A stretch of DNA of 64,000 nt from Methyloversatilis sp. RAC08 (lineage in GTDB: Bacteria; Pseudomonadota; Gammaproteobacteria; Burkholderiales; Rhodocyclaceae): the NCBI RefSeq assembly GCF_001713355.1, contig NZ_CP016448.1:620001-684000 (forward strand), given 5' to 3'. The translations under genes were made by a program, and so were the position numbers. Shown here one piece after another: positions 55,358 to 64,000 of the stretch. Position 1 is the first letter of the stretch. Each line of letters opens with the position of its first letter. The notes beneath the pieces are model-generated. The model saw only the letters and a program-made list of their open reading frames with translations. It was not told where the DNA came from and made no database searches.

Positions 55358-57325
55358 ATGGATTTGACAACGCCTGAAGGCGTGCGCAGTGCGCAGGCCC
55401 ACGAAATCATGCGCAGCGCGGGCGAAGTGCCCGCTGGTGTGCTGCCTACCCTGATCGAAACGTCGTGGAGTCGCTGCATCAGCCGCGGCCTCGACGCCGA
55501 CAGTTGCAGCAAGGAAGTGGAGCGTGCGCGCCGCGACGTCCTGCTGACCGAGCGTGAGCGCAACGAATCCCTGCTCAAGCACGCAGCACCGGTCATGAAC
55601 GGCCTGTACGCGCAGATCGCCCGCTCCGGCAGCATGATCGTGCTGACCAATGCCTCCGGCTTCATCATCCATTCGGTCGGTGACCAGAGCTTTCTGGACC
55701 GCGCGTCGAAAGTAGCGCTGTCGCCCGGCGTCGAGTGGTCGGAAGAAAGCAAGGGCACCAACGCCATCGGCACTGCGCTGGTCGAACAGGCGCCGGTATC
55801 GGTGCATGGCTCGCAGCACTTCTTTTCCGCCAACCACTTCCTGAGCTGCTCGGCGTCGCCGATCTTCGATCCGTGCAGCCGCATGCTGGGCGTGCTCGAC
55901 GTGACCGGCGATTCGCGTACGCCGTCTCATCACAGTCTGGCGCTGATCAATCTGGCTGTTCAGACGATCGAAAACCAGCTGTTTGCGCACGCCTTTCCGG
56001 AAGGCTTTCTGCTGCAGTGCCATGTCCAGCACGAACTGATCGGCACCGTATTCGAGGCGCTGCTTGCGTTCGACCAGGAAGGCCGCGTGCTGTCAGCCAA
56101 CCGCAGCGCCTGCCGGCTGATCGGCCGCAGCCATGCCGAACTGATGAACCACAGCTTTTCGTCGATGTTCGACAAATCGCTGAGCGCGCTGTACGACCCG
56201 CTGATGCGCGGCACGGACATCATCGAACTGCGCCTGTTCGGTGGCCGAACACTTTTCGGCCGGCCGCGGCCGGGCGTGCTGGCACGCCCGCCGGCTCGTG
56301 TGTTCAGCATGGATGTTTCGCGCCCTGACGCATCGGCAGGGACTTCGCCGCGGCCGCCAGCCGACGCCGATCGCGGCCTGGAGCGACTGAGCACCGGTGA
56401 CGCGCAGATGAACGCCGTCGTCGACAAGGTGAAGCGTGTGCTCGGCCGTGACATTCCGGTGCTGATCCAGGGCGAGACCGGTACCGGCAAGGAACTGCTG
56501 GCGCGCGCCATCCACGACGAAGGCCCGCGCCGCGACCACAACTTCGTGGCGGTCAATTGCGCGGCGATTCCGGATGGACTGATCGAATCGGAACTGTTCG
56601 GCTACGAAGACGGTGCGTTCACCGGCGCCCGGCGCAAGGGCTACGCCGGACGCATCATGCAGGCCGATGGTGGCACATTGTTCCTGGACGAAATCGGCGA
56701 CATGCCACTCGCGCTGCAGGCGCGCCTGCTGCGTGTGCTGCAGGAACGCAATGTGGTGCCGCTGGGCAGTGGCCGCGCCACACCGGTCGACCTGTCCATC
56801 ATCTGCGCCACCCACCGCAAGCTGCGCGATCTGGTCGCCCAGGGCATGTTCCGCGCTGACCTTTACTACCGGCTCAACGGTCTGACCGTCATGTTGCCGC
56901 CGCTGCGCGAACGCAGTGACCTGCGCGCGCTGGTGCAGCGCATTCTCGACAGCGAATCGTCGATTCCGCGCGGCCTGAGCATCGACGACGAGGTGCTTGA
57001 ACTGTTCGAACGCCATCCGTGGCCGGGCAACATGCGCCAACTGGCCAACCTGCTGCGCACGGCAGGGGTCATGGCGGCGGATGATGGCGTGATCGGCCGG
57101 CCTCATCTGCCGGACGACTTCATCGACGAGATGGATCATCAGCCTGCAGACAGTGCGCTGGCACCCGAAGGCACGGTCGGCATCGTGGCAGCATGCGATC
57201 TGGACAGCCTGACACTGCGCGCAATCCGCGAATCGCTGTCGCGCAACGACGGCAACGTCGCGGCGACGGCACGCGAACTCGGCATCAGCCGCACCACCCT
57301 CTACCGCAAGCTCAAGGAAGGTTGA
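55358..57325 (+). CDS. Sigma-54-dependent activator, AcoR type
   Basis: ATG 55358 after GGAGGAGA; 655 residues. GAF-type domain (about 75-205), PAS-like domain (about 225-275), then AAA+ with Walker A GETGTGKE, the sigma-54 contact GAFTGA near residue 418 and LDEIGDMP, and a C-terminal Fis HTH (GNVAATARELGISRTTLYRKL). AcoR-type activators respond to small alcohols, aldehydes or acetoin. Divergent from pedF and adjacent to three sigma-54 promoters, it is the probable regulator of this region. Confidence 0.94.
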   Translation: MDLTTPEGVRSAQAHEIMRSAGEVPAGVLPTLIETSWSRCISRGLDADSCSKEVERARRDVLLTERERNESLLKHAAPVMNGLYAQIARSGSMIVLTNASGFIIHSVGDQSFLDRASKVALSPGVEWSEESKGTNAIGTALVEQAPVSVHGSQHFFSANHFLSCSASPIFDPCSRMLGVLDVTGDSRTPSHHSLALINLAVQTIENQLFAHAFPEGFLLQCHVQHELIGTVFEALLAFDQEGRVLSANRSACRLIGRSHAELMNHSFSSMFDKSLSALYDPLMRGTDIIELRLFGGRTLFGRPRPGVLARPPARVFSMDVSRPDASAGTSPRPPADADRGLERLSTGDAQMNAVVDKVKRVLGRDIPVLIQGETGTGKELLARAIHDEGPRRDHNFVAVNCAAIPDGLIESELFGYEDGAFTGARRKGYAGRIMQADGGTLFLDEIGDMPLALQARLLRVLQERNVVPLGSGRATPVDLSIICATHRKLRDLVAQGMFRADLYYRLNGLTVMLPPLRERSDLRALVQRILDSESSIPRGLSIDDEVLELFERHPWPGNMRQLANLLRTAGVMAADDGVIGRPHLPDDFIDEMDHQPADSALAPEGTVGIVAACDLDSLTLRAIRESLSRNDGNVAATARELGISRTTLYRKLKEG

Positions 57326-57353
57326 TCGGCGGGTCAGGCTGGTAAAGACGGGC

Positions 57354-57380
57354 AAAAAAAGCCGGCCTTGCGAGCCGGCT
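57354..57380 (-). terminator. Rho-independent terminator of the pedH-like gene
   Basis: On the minus strand AGCCGGC and GCCGGCT form a 7-bp stem around seven bases, followed by TTTTTTT. It lies about 105 bases after the pedH-like stop and also covers the end of the convergent activator gene. Confidence 0.9.
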
Positions 57381-57485
57381 GAAGAGCCATGTCCTGCTGA
57401 AGAGCTGCCGTGCCTGAAAACACTGAAACAGACACGGCACAGGAACCAATGCAAGCGTCGTGCCTGCATTGGTCCATTCTGCGAA

Positions 57486-59240
57486 TTACTTGTGCAGCTT
57501 GAACACCCACATCGAACCACCCTGATTCAGGTAGTTCACCTTCTTGGCGACGTCGCCACCCCACAGCGGCACGGCGCCGCCCCAGCCGGTAGCGACCGCA
57601 ACGTACTGCTCGCCGTCCTGTTCCCACGTGATCGGGGGAGCGACGATGCCGGTTCCGGTCTGGAAGGACCACACTTCCTTGCCCGTCTTTGCATCGGCCG
57701 CCTTCAGGAAGCCTTCCGGGGTACCCCAGAACACCAGGCCGCCCTTGGTGGTCATCGCACCGCCCCACAGCGGCGCGTTGTTGGTGACTTCCCACACGAT
57801 CTTGCCGGTCTTCGGATCCACGGCGCGCAGTGCGCCGATGTACTTGTCCTCGATGGTCTTGATCGTGAAGCCGGCACCCAGATAGGCCGCACCCTTCTTG
57901 TAGGTGATCGGTTCGTTCCAGATTTCCATGCCCCACTCGTTGGCCGGCACGTAGAACAGACCGGTATCCGGGCTATAGGCCATCGGCATCTGGTTCTTGC
58001 CGCCGAGGAAGGAAGGTGCCGAGAAAACGGATTCGCCCTTCTTGCCGTCGGCGCCCTTGGCCGGGTCGCCGGGGCGGTTGGCCGGATCGAAGATCGGCCT
58101 GCCGTTGGCGTCAAGACCCTTGGCCCAGGTGATCTTGTTCACGAACGGGAAGCCGCGCTCGAACTTGCCGGTGTTGGCGTCCAGCACGTAGAAGAAGCCA
58201 TTGCGGTCAGCCTTGCCGCCCATGCGCTTGCCGCCCATGTCGAAGGTGACGAATTCGTTCGAACCGTCGTAGTCCCAGCCGTCGTTGGGCGTATTCTGGA
58301 AGTGCCATTTGATCTGTCCGGTAGCCACATCAATCGCAACCGTCGAACACGAATAAAGATTGTCGCCGGGGCGCAGATGGCTGTTCCACGGTGCCGGATT
58401 GCCGGTCCCGAAGTAGGCCAGACCCGTCCTGGCATCGTAGCTGCCGCCCATCCAGGTCGAGGCACCGCCGGTCTTCCAAAGGTCACCAGGCCAGGTTGCG
58501 TTGGTCGTTCCGCTGATACCGTTTTCGATCTTCTTGCCTGCCGCGTCGTACTTGTAGCCCATGTGACCTTCTACGGTCGGGCGCGACCACACCATCTTGC
58601 CGGTCTTCGGATCGCGAGCTTCCACGCGGCCGACGACGCCGAATTCACCGCCGGACATGCCCGTCAGCAGCAGGCCCTTGGCAATGATCGGAGCAGCCGT
58701 ACTCGAGTAGCCGGCCTGATAGTCGTCGATCTTTTCCTTCCACACGACCTTGCCGGTGTTCTGGTCAAGCGCAACGAGCTGCGCGTCCAGCGTGCTGAAA
58801 ATGACCAGATTGTCGTACACCGCTGCACCGCGATTCACCACGTCGCAACACGGCATGATGCCGTCCGGCAGGCGATGTTCGTACTGCCACAGCTTGGCGC
58901 CGGTCTTGGCGTCCAGCGCGTACAGGCGCGAGTACGAACCGGTCACGAACATTTTGCCGTCGACGATAAGCGGCTGCGATTCCTGACCGCGCTGCTTTTC
59001 CCCACCGAAGGAGAAGGACCAGGCCGGAACCAGGTTCTTGACGTTGCCGACGTTGATCTTGTCGAGCGGGCTGTAGCGCTGGCCTTCCGTGCCCATGCCC
59101 CACGACAGGACGCTGGTCGTGGTTTTGCCGTCGGCTTCGATGTCCTTGTCGGTGACGCCGGCCATGACCTGCGGTGCAGCCAGCGCAGCGAATGCAGACA
59201 GCAGGACGCCGGACAGCGTCGTGGTACGCAAACCTTTCAT
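57486..59240 (-). CDS. pedH: PQQ alcohol dehydrogenase, lanthanide-type signature (PedH/ExaF-like)
   Basis: A 584-residue periplasmic quinoprotein with a signal peptide (cleavage near VMAG). Eight-bladed propeller with tryptophan-docking repeats ([25 protein letters not shown]), adjacent cysteines [10 protein letters not shown] that form the PQQ disulfide ring, and the active site [10 protein letters not shown] near residue 322. The extra Asp two residues after the catalytic Asp marks lanthanide-dependent enzymes. It oxidises primary alcohols to aldehydes. Preceded by a sigma-54 promoter and followed by a terminator, so transcribed alone. Confidence 0.9.
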   Translation of the reverse strand: MKGLRTTTLSGVLLSAFAALAAPQVMAGVTDKDIEADGKTTTSVLSWGMGTEGQRYSPLDKINVGNVKNLVPAWSFSFGGEKQRGQESQPLIVDGKMFVTGSYSRLYALDAKTGAKLWQYEHRLPDGIMPCCDVVNRGAAVYDNLVIFSTLDAQLVALDQNTGKVVWKEKIDDYQAGYSSTAAPIIAKGLLLTGMSGGEFGVVGRVEARDPKTGKMVWSRPTVEGHMGYKYDAAGKKIENGISGTTNATWPGDLWKTGGASTWMGGSYDARTGLAYFGTGNPAPWNSHLRPGDNLYSCSTVAIDVATGQIKWHFQNTPNDGWDYDGSNEFVTFDMGGKRMGGKADRNGFFYVLDANTGKFERGFPFVNKITWAKGLDANGRPIFDPANRPGDPAKGADGKKGESVFSAPSFLGGKNQMPMAYSPDTGLFYVPANEWGMEIWNEPITYKKGAAYLGAGFTIKTIEDKYIGALRAVDPKTGKIVWEVTNNAPLWGGAMTTKGGLVFWGTPEGFLKAADAKTGKEVWSFQTGTGIVAPPITWEQDGEQYVAVATGWGGAVPLWGGDVAKKVNYLNQGGSMWVFKLHK

Positions 59241-59310
59241 ACTTCCTCCTCAGTGGTGAGTTTGTCTCTTGATTGCCGGGATGCTTTCCCTTGATCGGCA
59301 AGAAGCGGTC

Positions 59311-59325
59311 GCAAGAAGCGGGCCA
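59311..59325 (-). promoter_or_regulatory. Sigma-54 promoter for the pedH-like gene
   Basis: On the minus strand TGGCCCGCTTCTTGC: GG/GC spaced by 10, with an exact TTGC -12. About 70 bases before the ATG. GGTGTTC (59384-59390) upstream resembles one half of the palindrome at 61266-61286. Confidence 0.88.
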
Positions 59326-59349
59326 AGTACAAACGAGGGGGAAATACGG

Positions 59350-59374
59350 TCGCGCCGCCTTGCGAACGGCGCGA
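59350..59374. promoter_or_regulatory. Inverted repeat between the zinc hydrolase and pedH-like genes
   Basis: TCGCGCCG and CGGCGCGA (8 bp, perfect) with a 9-base spacer. No T-run. It could end the hydrolase transcript or be an activator site 25-50 bases above the sigma-54 promoter. Confidence 0.5.
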
Positions 59375-59388
59375 AACAGGTCAGGTGT

Positions 59389-60360
59389 TCATTTTTGTTT
59401 CAATCGGGACGGCGCAGCAGTGTTCAGCGTCTGCTGTTCATAGCGGCTATACAGATGCGTGACCGACCGTTCGAACTCGCTGCGCGCAAGTGGCATCTGC
59501 GCGAAACGTTCAGGCAGTGGCAGCACCATCACTTCGGCCATGTCCATGCCGCTCGCCGCAGCGCGATTCAGCGTGTCGTCGAGCCAGTCGAGCCAGTCGC
59601 GTGTCTGCAGGACGCCACGTCGGTCGTCATGCACCGGGCCATGACCCGGCAGCGTGCGCTTCACCGGGAGTGCGGCCAGCGTGTCGAGCGCGGCGCGCCA
59701 GTGGGTGAGCGAGGCGTGCGGCGTGGTCGGTGCCCGGTCGAGGAAGATCAGGTCACCGGCGTACAGCACGCCGGTGGTGCGGTCAAAAATCGCCAGATCG
59801 CCGCCGGTATGACCTTCCAGCGCGATCAGCTCGAATTCGTGGCCGCCTATCGTCAGCCGGCCCGCCTGCGCAGCCTGATCCGCTACCGTGACCTCGGTGC
59901 CGGCCAGCCAGTCACCGGCCATGCGGTACATGTTGTCGGCGAACGCCCCGCCCTGCTCCCGCATGCCCGCCTGCGCAGCCGGCAACGCTGCAGTGGGTAT
60001 GCCGGCAAACACCTGATTGCCGAGGAAATGGTCGGGGTGCTGGTGGGTGTTGAACACGCGGATGACCGGACGGTCGGTCACGCGGGCGATGGCCGCCCGC
60101 ATCTGTTCGCCGTAGCGACGCGACGGACCGGTGTCGATCACCACAACGCCCTCGGCCGTCACGACAAAAGCAGTATTGACGATGTTGCCGCCGTTCTCCC
60201 GAGTGATGTCTTCGGTCCGACCGACGAAAACCCAGCTGTTGTCGGCGATCTTCTGCGGCACGAGGCCGTAGTCGAAACGGTCGGAGCCCGTCTTGTCGGC
60301 CGCCTGCGCCAGCAACGTTCCACCGGCCAGCACGAGTGCGAGCAGGAACCGCCGGATCAT
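59389..60360 (-). CDS. Quinoprotein-associated zinc metallohydrolase (metallo-beta-lactamase fold)
   Basis: A 323-residue protein with a signal peptide. Metal ligands in NTHQHPDHFLGNQV (HxHxDH), ALEGHTGGD and GDLIFLDRAP, then GHGP. It belongs to the SoxH-like zinc hydrolases found next to PQQ dehydrogenases and SoxYZ-like carriers ('quinoprotein relay' group). The reaction is unknown. Its ATG overlaps the SoxYZ-like stop (ATGA). Confidence 0.86.
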   Translation of the reverse strand: MIRRFLLALVLAGGTLLAQAADKTGSDRFDYGLVPQKIADNSWVFVGRTEDITRENGGNIVNTAFVVTAEGVVVIDTGPSRRYGEQMRAAIARVTDRPVIRVFNTHQHPDHFLGNQVFAGIPTAALPAAQAGMREQGGAFADNMYRMAGDWLAGTEVTVADQAAQAGRLTIGGHEFELIALEGHTGGDLAIFDRTTGVLYAGDLIFLDRAPTTPHASLTHWRAALDTLAALPVKRTLPGHGPVHDDRRGVLQTRDWLDWLDDTLNRAAASGMDMAEVMVLPLPERFAQMPLARSEFERSVTHLYSRYEQQTLNTAAPSRLKQK

Positions 60361-61106
60361 GGCTGCACCATCGCGTCGATGCGGTTGCCGTTGTTGTCGC
60401 GGCCGACCACACGCAGCGCCGCCTTGCCTGTATCGGGCAGATCAAACGAAAACACCGGGTTTTCGCTCAGCGGCTCGAAGGTTTCCATACGCAGCATCGC
60501 CTCGCCACTGGCGTCCTCGACCGCCAGTTGCTCTATGTAGAAGGCCGGAATGCCCGGCGCGAGGCCGGTATCCATCGGATGCATGATGCGCAGCCGCACA
60601 CGCTGGTTCTGCCCGTCGTGGAATACGCGCGCCTGCACCTGGTTCAGCGTGCTGGCCCAGTCAGGCGCGCTGCGACCCGTGCTGGGCGCCGTGCAGCCGC
60701 CACCCGCAGCATCGACCCACACGCCGCCCGCATACCATTTTCCGTCACCGGTCTGCACCAGCGCGCGGATCGGACTGGCCTGCTGCAGCTTGATGCGGAA
60801 GGACAACCCGGGTTGCGCCAGCAGCGGCTGATAGTCCAGCACCTTGACGATGGGGTTGAAGTCCGCGACCACCAGCACGCGCTTCACATCGGGCAGGTCC
60901 CGGAACTTGATCGTGACCGGCACGTTCATCGAATCCTCGGCCACCTTGGGCGCCAGTACCTCGACACGGGAATCGAAGGTAACCGGCGCGTCGCCGGCGT
61001 ATTCGCGCTGCAGGTCGGGCCAGCGCGACGACCCGAGGGGGTCGGCTGCGCCCGCGGCTGCGCCAAGCCCCAGCGCCAGCCAGAGGGCCATCAGTAACTG
61101 CTTCAT
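60357..61106 (-). CDS. SoxYZ-like carrier protein, quinoprotein-associated
   Basis: A 249-residue fused SoxY-SoxZ-like protein with a signal peptide (cleavage near AGAA). The SoxY-like N-terminal half ends in GGGCTAPS, with a Cys as in the swinging-arm tail GGCGG of SoxY; the second half is SoxZ-like (VRLRIMHPMDTGLAP). It probably carries a covalently bound intermediate for the zinc hydrolase. It is driven by its own sigma-54 promoter and coupled to the hydrolase. Confidence 0.86.
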   Translation of the reverse strand: MKQLLMALWLALGLGAAAGAADPLGSSRWPDLQREYAGDAPVTFDSRVEVLAPKVAEDSMNVPVTIKFRDLPDVKRVLVVADFNPIVKVLDYQPLLAQPGLSFRIKLQQASPIRALVQTGDGKWYAGGVWVDAAGGGCTAPSTGRSAPDWASTLNQVQARVFHDGQNQRVRLRIMHPMDTGLAPGIPAFYIEQLAVEDASGEAMLRMETFEPLSENPVFSFDLPDTGKAALRVVGRDNNGNRIDAMVQP

Positions 61107-61162
61107 CGGGATCTACTCCTCGTTATCGATCTTTGGATCACTGCACTGTCCCGCTCCACGAA

Positions 61163-61177
61163 GCAAGACGAGGGCCA
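61163..61177 (-). promoter_or_regulatory. Sigma-54 promoter for the SoxYZ-like/hydrolase operon
   Basis: On the minus strand TGGCCCTCGTCTTGC: GG and GC spaced by 10, exact TTGC. About 57 bases before the ATG at 61106. Confidence 0.87.
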
Positions 61178-61265
61178 TCGGCTGCGCTTGTTGTCCGACG
61201 CTGCGGCCACCGGTAGGCGAAGCGCGAGCTTAACGCCATGCGGCTGTCTCAGGGCGCGACATCAA

Positions 61266-61286
61266 GGTGTTCAACCGTGGAACACC
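61266..61286. promoter_or_regulatory. Palindromic activator site candidate
   Basis: GGTGTTC and GAACACC, perfect 7-bp arms with a 7-base spacer. It lies about 90 bases above the SoxYZ-like sigma-54 promoter, the usual distance for an enhancer site, and 160 bases above the pedE-like start. Confidence 0.65.
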
Positions 61287-61444
61287 CGGCAACACCGGGA
61301 CCGACTCCCTGCTTCAGCGGGCATTTTCTACCAACAGCTTGCGGCCTGCCTGCCTACGCTGCAGTGCGTGTCGCAGCCCGTCACCCGGATGCCATGGCGA
61401 GCAGCGATGCCGACACGACACATCACACTGAAAGAGGAGTCAGG

Positions 61445-63307
61445 ATGAAAACGTTTTCACTGAAGAACCCGGCACTTTGCATCGCGCTCGGCGCGCTGCT
61501 GGCCAGCCCGGCCCACGCCGCGAAGACGGTGAGCTGGGAAGACATCGTCAATGACGACAAGACAACCGGCGACGTGCTGACCTACGGCCTGGGCATGAAG
61601 GCCCAGCGTCACAGCCCGCTCAAGCAGATCAATACGAAAACCGTATCGGCGCTCTCCCCCGCCTGGTCCTATTCCTTCGGTGGCGAAAAGCAGCGCGGCC
61701 AGCAGGGGCAGGCGCTGGTGCACGACGGCGTCATCTACATCACCGCTTCGTACTCGCGCATGTATGCCGTCGAAGCCAGAACCGGCAAGCGGCTGTGGAC
61801 CTACGAGCACCGCCTGCCCGACGATATCCGCCCCTGCTGCGACGTGGTCAACCGGGGCGCCGCCATCTACGGCGACAAGGTGTACTTCGGCACGCTGGAC
61901 GCCGGCATGGTCGCGCTGAACAAGGATACCGGCAAGGTCGTCTGGTCGAAGAAGTGGGGTGACCACAAGATCGGCTACACGATGACCGGCGCACCGTTTG
62001 TCGTGAAGGACCAGAAGAGCGGCCGCGTCATGCTGGTGCACGGCTCGTCGGGTGACGAATTCGGCGTGATCGGCTATCTGTTCGCACGCGATGTCGACAC
62101 CGGCGAAGAAATCTGGGCGCGCCCCATGGTCGAAGGCCACATGGGCCGGCTCAACGGCAAGGACAGCACACCGACCGGCGACGCCAAGGCGCCGAGCTGG
62201 CCGGATGACCCGAGCTCGCCGACCGGCAAGGTCGAAGCCTGGAGTCATGGCGGCGGTGCCCCCTGGCAGACCGCCTCGTTCGACGTCGAGCAGAACATGG
62301 TCGTGATCGGTACCGGCAACCCGGCGCCGTGGAACACCTGGAAGCGCACCAAGGAAGGCGACAGCCCGAGCAAGTGGCCCAGCCTGTTCACGTCCGGTCA
62401 GGCCTATGTCGATGCCTCGAGCGGCGAGCTGAAGGGCTTCTTCTCGCACACGCCGAATGATGCCTGGGACTTCTCCGGCAACAATTCCGTGCTGCTGTTC
62501 GAATACAAGGATCCGAAGACCGGCAAGCAGATCAAGGCATCGGCACACGCCGACCGCAACGGCTACTTCTTCGTGACCGACCGCGAAAAGCTCGCGACCG
62601 GTGCCGGCTACCCGTGGAAGCAGACGGCGCTGATCGGCGCCTGGCCGTTCGTAGATGGCATCACCTGGACCAAGGGATTCGACCTGAAGACCGGCATGCC
62701 CAATGTGGTCGAAAGCCAGTACCCGCCGAAGCCGAAGGCCGGTGAAGAAAAGGGCGAAAGCATTTTCGTGTCACCGCCCTTCCTCGGCGGCACCAACTGG
62801 ATGCCCATGTCCTACAGCCCTGCGACCGAGTTGTTCTACATTCCAGGCAACCACTGGGCGATGGACTACTGGGCGGAAAACGTCACCTACAAGGCGGGTG
62901 CGGCCTACCTCGGCCAGGGCTTCCGCATCAAGAAGCTGTTCGACGACCATGTGGGCATCCTGCGCGCGATCGATCCGAAGACCGGCAAGATCGCCTGGGA
63001 ACACAAGGAGCAGTTCCCGCTGTGGGCCGGTACGCTGACCACCGCCGGCGGCCTTTTGTTCACGGGTACGTCCGACGGCTATGTGAAGGCCTTCGACGCA
63101 AAGACCGGCAAGGAAATGTGGAAATTCCAGACCGGTTCCGGCGTCGTATCGGTACCCATCACGTGGGAACAGGACGGCGAACAGTACGTCGGTATCGCCT
63201 CCGGTTACGGCGGCGCCGTGCCGCTGTGGGGGGGTGACATGGCGGAGCTGACCAAACAGGTGAATCAGGGCGGCTCATTCTGGGCCTTCAAGCTGCCGAA
63301 GCGCTGA
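61445..63307 (+). CDS. pedE: PQQ alcohol dehydrogenase, calcium-type signature (PedE/ExaA-like)
   Basis: ATG 61445 (MKTFSLKNPAL) after AGAGGAG; 620 residues. Signal peptide ending AHA-AKTVSW, propeller repeats (AIDPKTGKIAWEH, AFDAKTGKEMWKF), [10 protein letters not shown] disulfide pair, and active site AWDFSGNNSV near residue 340. Ser two residues after the catalytic Asp is typical of calcium enzymes such as ExaA and PedE. It oxidises alcohols to aldehydes, passing electrons to cytochrome c-550. No convincing sigma-54 promoter precedes it. Confidence 0.9.
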   Translation: MKTFSLKNPALCIALGALLASPAHAAKTVSWEDIVNDDKTTGDVLTYGLGMKAQRHSPLKQINTKTVSALSPAWSYSFGGEKQRGQQGQALVHDGVIYITASYSRMYAVEARTGKRLWTYEHRLPDDIRPCCDVVNRGAAIYGDKVYFGTLDAGMVALNKDTGKVVWSKKWGDHKIGYTMTGAPFVVKDQKSGRVMLVHGSSGDEFGVIGYLFARDVDTGEEIWARPMVEGHMGRLNGKDSTPTGDAKAPSWPDDPSSPTGKVEAWSHGGGAPWQTASFDVEQNMVVIGTGNPAPWNTWKRTKEGDSPSKWPSLFTSGQAYVDASSGELKGFFSHTPNDAWDFSGNNSVLLFEYKDPKTGKQIKASAHADRNGYFFVTDREKLATGAGYPWKQTALIGAWPFVDGITWTKGFDLKTGMPNVVESQYPPKPKAGEEKGESIFVSPPFLGGTNWMPMSYSPATELFYIPGNHWAMDYWAENVTYKAGAAYLGQGFRIKKLFDDHVGILRAIDPKTGKIAWEHKEQFPLWAGTLTTAGGLLFTGTSDGYVKAFDAKTGKEMWKFQTGSGVVSVPITWEQDGEQYVGIASGYGGAVPLWGGDMAELTKQVNQGGSFWAFKLPKR

Positions 63308-63345
63308 TTCAGCGGGGCCCATGTACCCCGACGTTTCCTCCTCAG

Positions 63346-63371
63346 GCGGGCCGCCTCGGTCGGCGGTCCGC
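63346..63371 (+). terminator. Probable terminator after the pedE-like gene
   Basis: GCGGGCCGCC and GGCGGTCCGC pair (one G-T) around a 6-base loop; a weak T-rich tail (CTCCTTTATT) follows. Confidence 0.6.
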
Positions 63372-63509
63372 TCCTTTATTCCTGGTCGACACGCCCGAGC
63401 CGGGGGAAGACAGCGGCCACTCCTCCGCTCGCCTACCCGTCGGAAGCATACGGGTGCCACTTCCCGCGCCCGGAGGCCGTGGCGATCAGGTCATTTTTCG
63501 GATCTGCCC

Positions 63510-64000
63510 ATGAAGCTTTCGCGCATCGTCGCCTTCTGTGTGCTGCTTGGACGCCTGACTGCCCCGGCCCATGCCGTCGATGCTTCTTCCGTCGAGGAGG
63601 CGCACGAAGAAGTGCTGGTCATCAATGGCTGCCCCATCTGGCCCTACACCCGCTGTCCCGGCGTTGATCTCAGTCACGCCGACCTGTCGCTGCGCGATCT
63701 TGCGGGTGCCGACCTGACCGGTGCAAGACTGGTCCGCGCCGACCTGCGCAGCGCCAATCTGGCCGGCGCCATGCTGGACGGTGCCGATCTGAGCGCAGCA
63801 AATGTGCAGAAGGCGAACATTCCCGCCGCGTCGCTGCGTGGCGCCAGGCTCATCGCCACGAATCTGGAATTCGCTCGCATGTTCCGCGCCGACCTCAGCA
63901 ATGCCGACCTGTCGATGGCGAACATGGAAGCCGCCCGCGCCACCCATGTGCGACTGAATGGCGCGCGCCTGATCGACGTGAACATGCAGGAAACCAAGTT
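63510..64000 (+). CDS. Secreted pentapeptide-repeat protein, 3' end outside window
   Basis: ATG 63510 (MKLSRIVAFCVLLG) with no stop before the window end; 163 codons visible. A signal peptide ends near AHA-VDAS. A cysteine-containing segment, NGCPIWPYTRCPGVDLSHADL, leads into A(D/N)LxxA repeats from about residue 55, which fold as a right-handed beta-helix. Export and position next to the pedE-like gene suggest a periplasmic partner of quinoprotein metabolism (inference). The frame was read directly because no stop is present. Confidence 0.85.
   Translation, partial: MKLSRIVAFCVLLGRLTAPAHAVDASSVEEAHEEVLVINGCPIWPYTRCPGVDLSHADLSLRDLAGADLTGARLVRADLRSANLAGAMLDGADLSAANVQKANIPAASLRGARLIATNLEFARMFRADLSNADLSMANMEAARATHVRLNGARLIDVNMQETK

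Noticed and set aside
61203-61235. GG-N10-GC matches upstream of the pedE-like gene
   Set aside because: They lack TGGC and TTGC context and are expected by chance in GC-rich sequence.

Overview
The window is about 64 kb of GC-rich chromosomal DNA from a betaproteobacterium. The evidence is the petABC-sspAB order, the dnaX-ybaB-recR block with the SRP RNA beside dnaX, beta-type core proteins, a PEP-CTERM protein, and a quinoprotein alcohol dehydrogenase region. The pairing of PQQ alcohol dehydrogenases with a tungsten-type aldehyde oxidoreductase suggests a Rhodocyclales- or Methyloversatilis-like organism; that placement is inference only.

Layout. 0-6.2 kb: a cut-off membrane protein, a MoxR ATPase/VWA/membrane-protein set, a membrane-anchored Mrr-like nuclease and a HAD dehalogenase. 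6.3-12.6 kb: housekeeping and secreted proteins separated by REP-like palindromes with attached minisatellites. One REP is interrupted by a complete IS110-family element, whose upstream non-coding region folds like a bridge RNA with guides matching that same REP. 12.6-16 kb: an M61 peptidase and two BON lipoproteins. 16.3-18.4 kb: a lower-GC run of small same-strand ORFs, each followed by an attC-like hairpin, which looks like an integron cassette array without an integrase and includes brnT/brnA. 19-22 kb: a ferredoxin/ferritin-like fusion and two more toxin-antitoxin modules (RelE-type/HTH and RES/Xre). 22-28.7 kb: a PhoU-like gene split by an in-frame amber codon, a short dikinase-like protein, a hydrolase, a FemAB/GNAT-like transferase and a beta-carbonic anhydrase. 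28.7-39.4 kb: an alpha-2-macroglobulin, a FeeM-like acyl transferase, LapD/LapG and a CPBP protease. 39.5-49.9 kb: tilS, accA, sspB, sspA, petCBA, a CoA transferase, recR, ybaB, dnaX and the SRP RNA.

50-64 kb is one functional region for oxidising alcohols to acids. It holds a five-gene aldehyde:ferredoxin-oxidoreductase-type operon, cytochrome c-550 (pedF-like), an AcoR-type sigma-54 activator, two PQQ alcohol dehydrogenases facing each other across a SoxYZ-like/zinc-hydrolase pair, and a pentapeptide-repeat protein cut by the window end. One dehydrogenase has the Asp signature of lanthanide enzymes and the other has Ser, as in calcium enzymes. Good -24/-12 sites precede pedF, the pedH-like gene and the SoxYZ-like operon, so the activator encoded between them is the likely regulator.

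No tRNA, rRNA, CRISPR array or prophage was seen. All calls come from reading the sequence; no database search was run.
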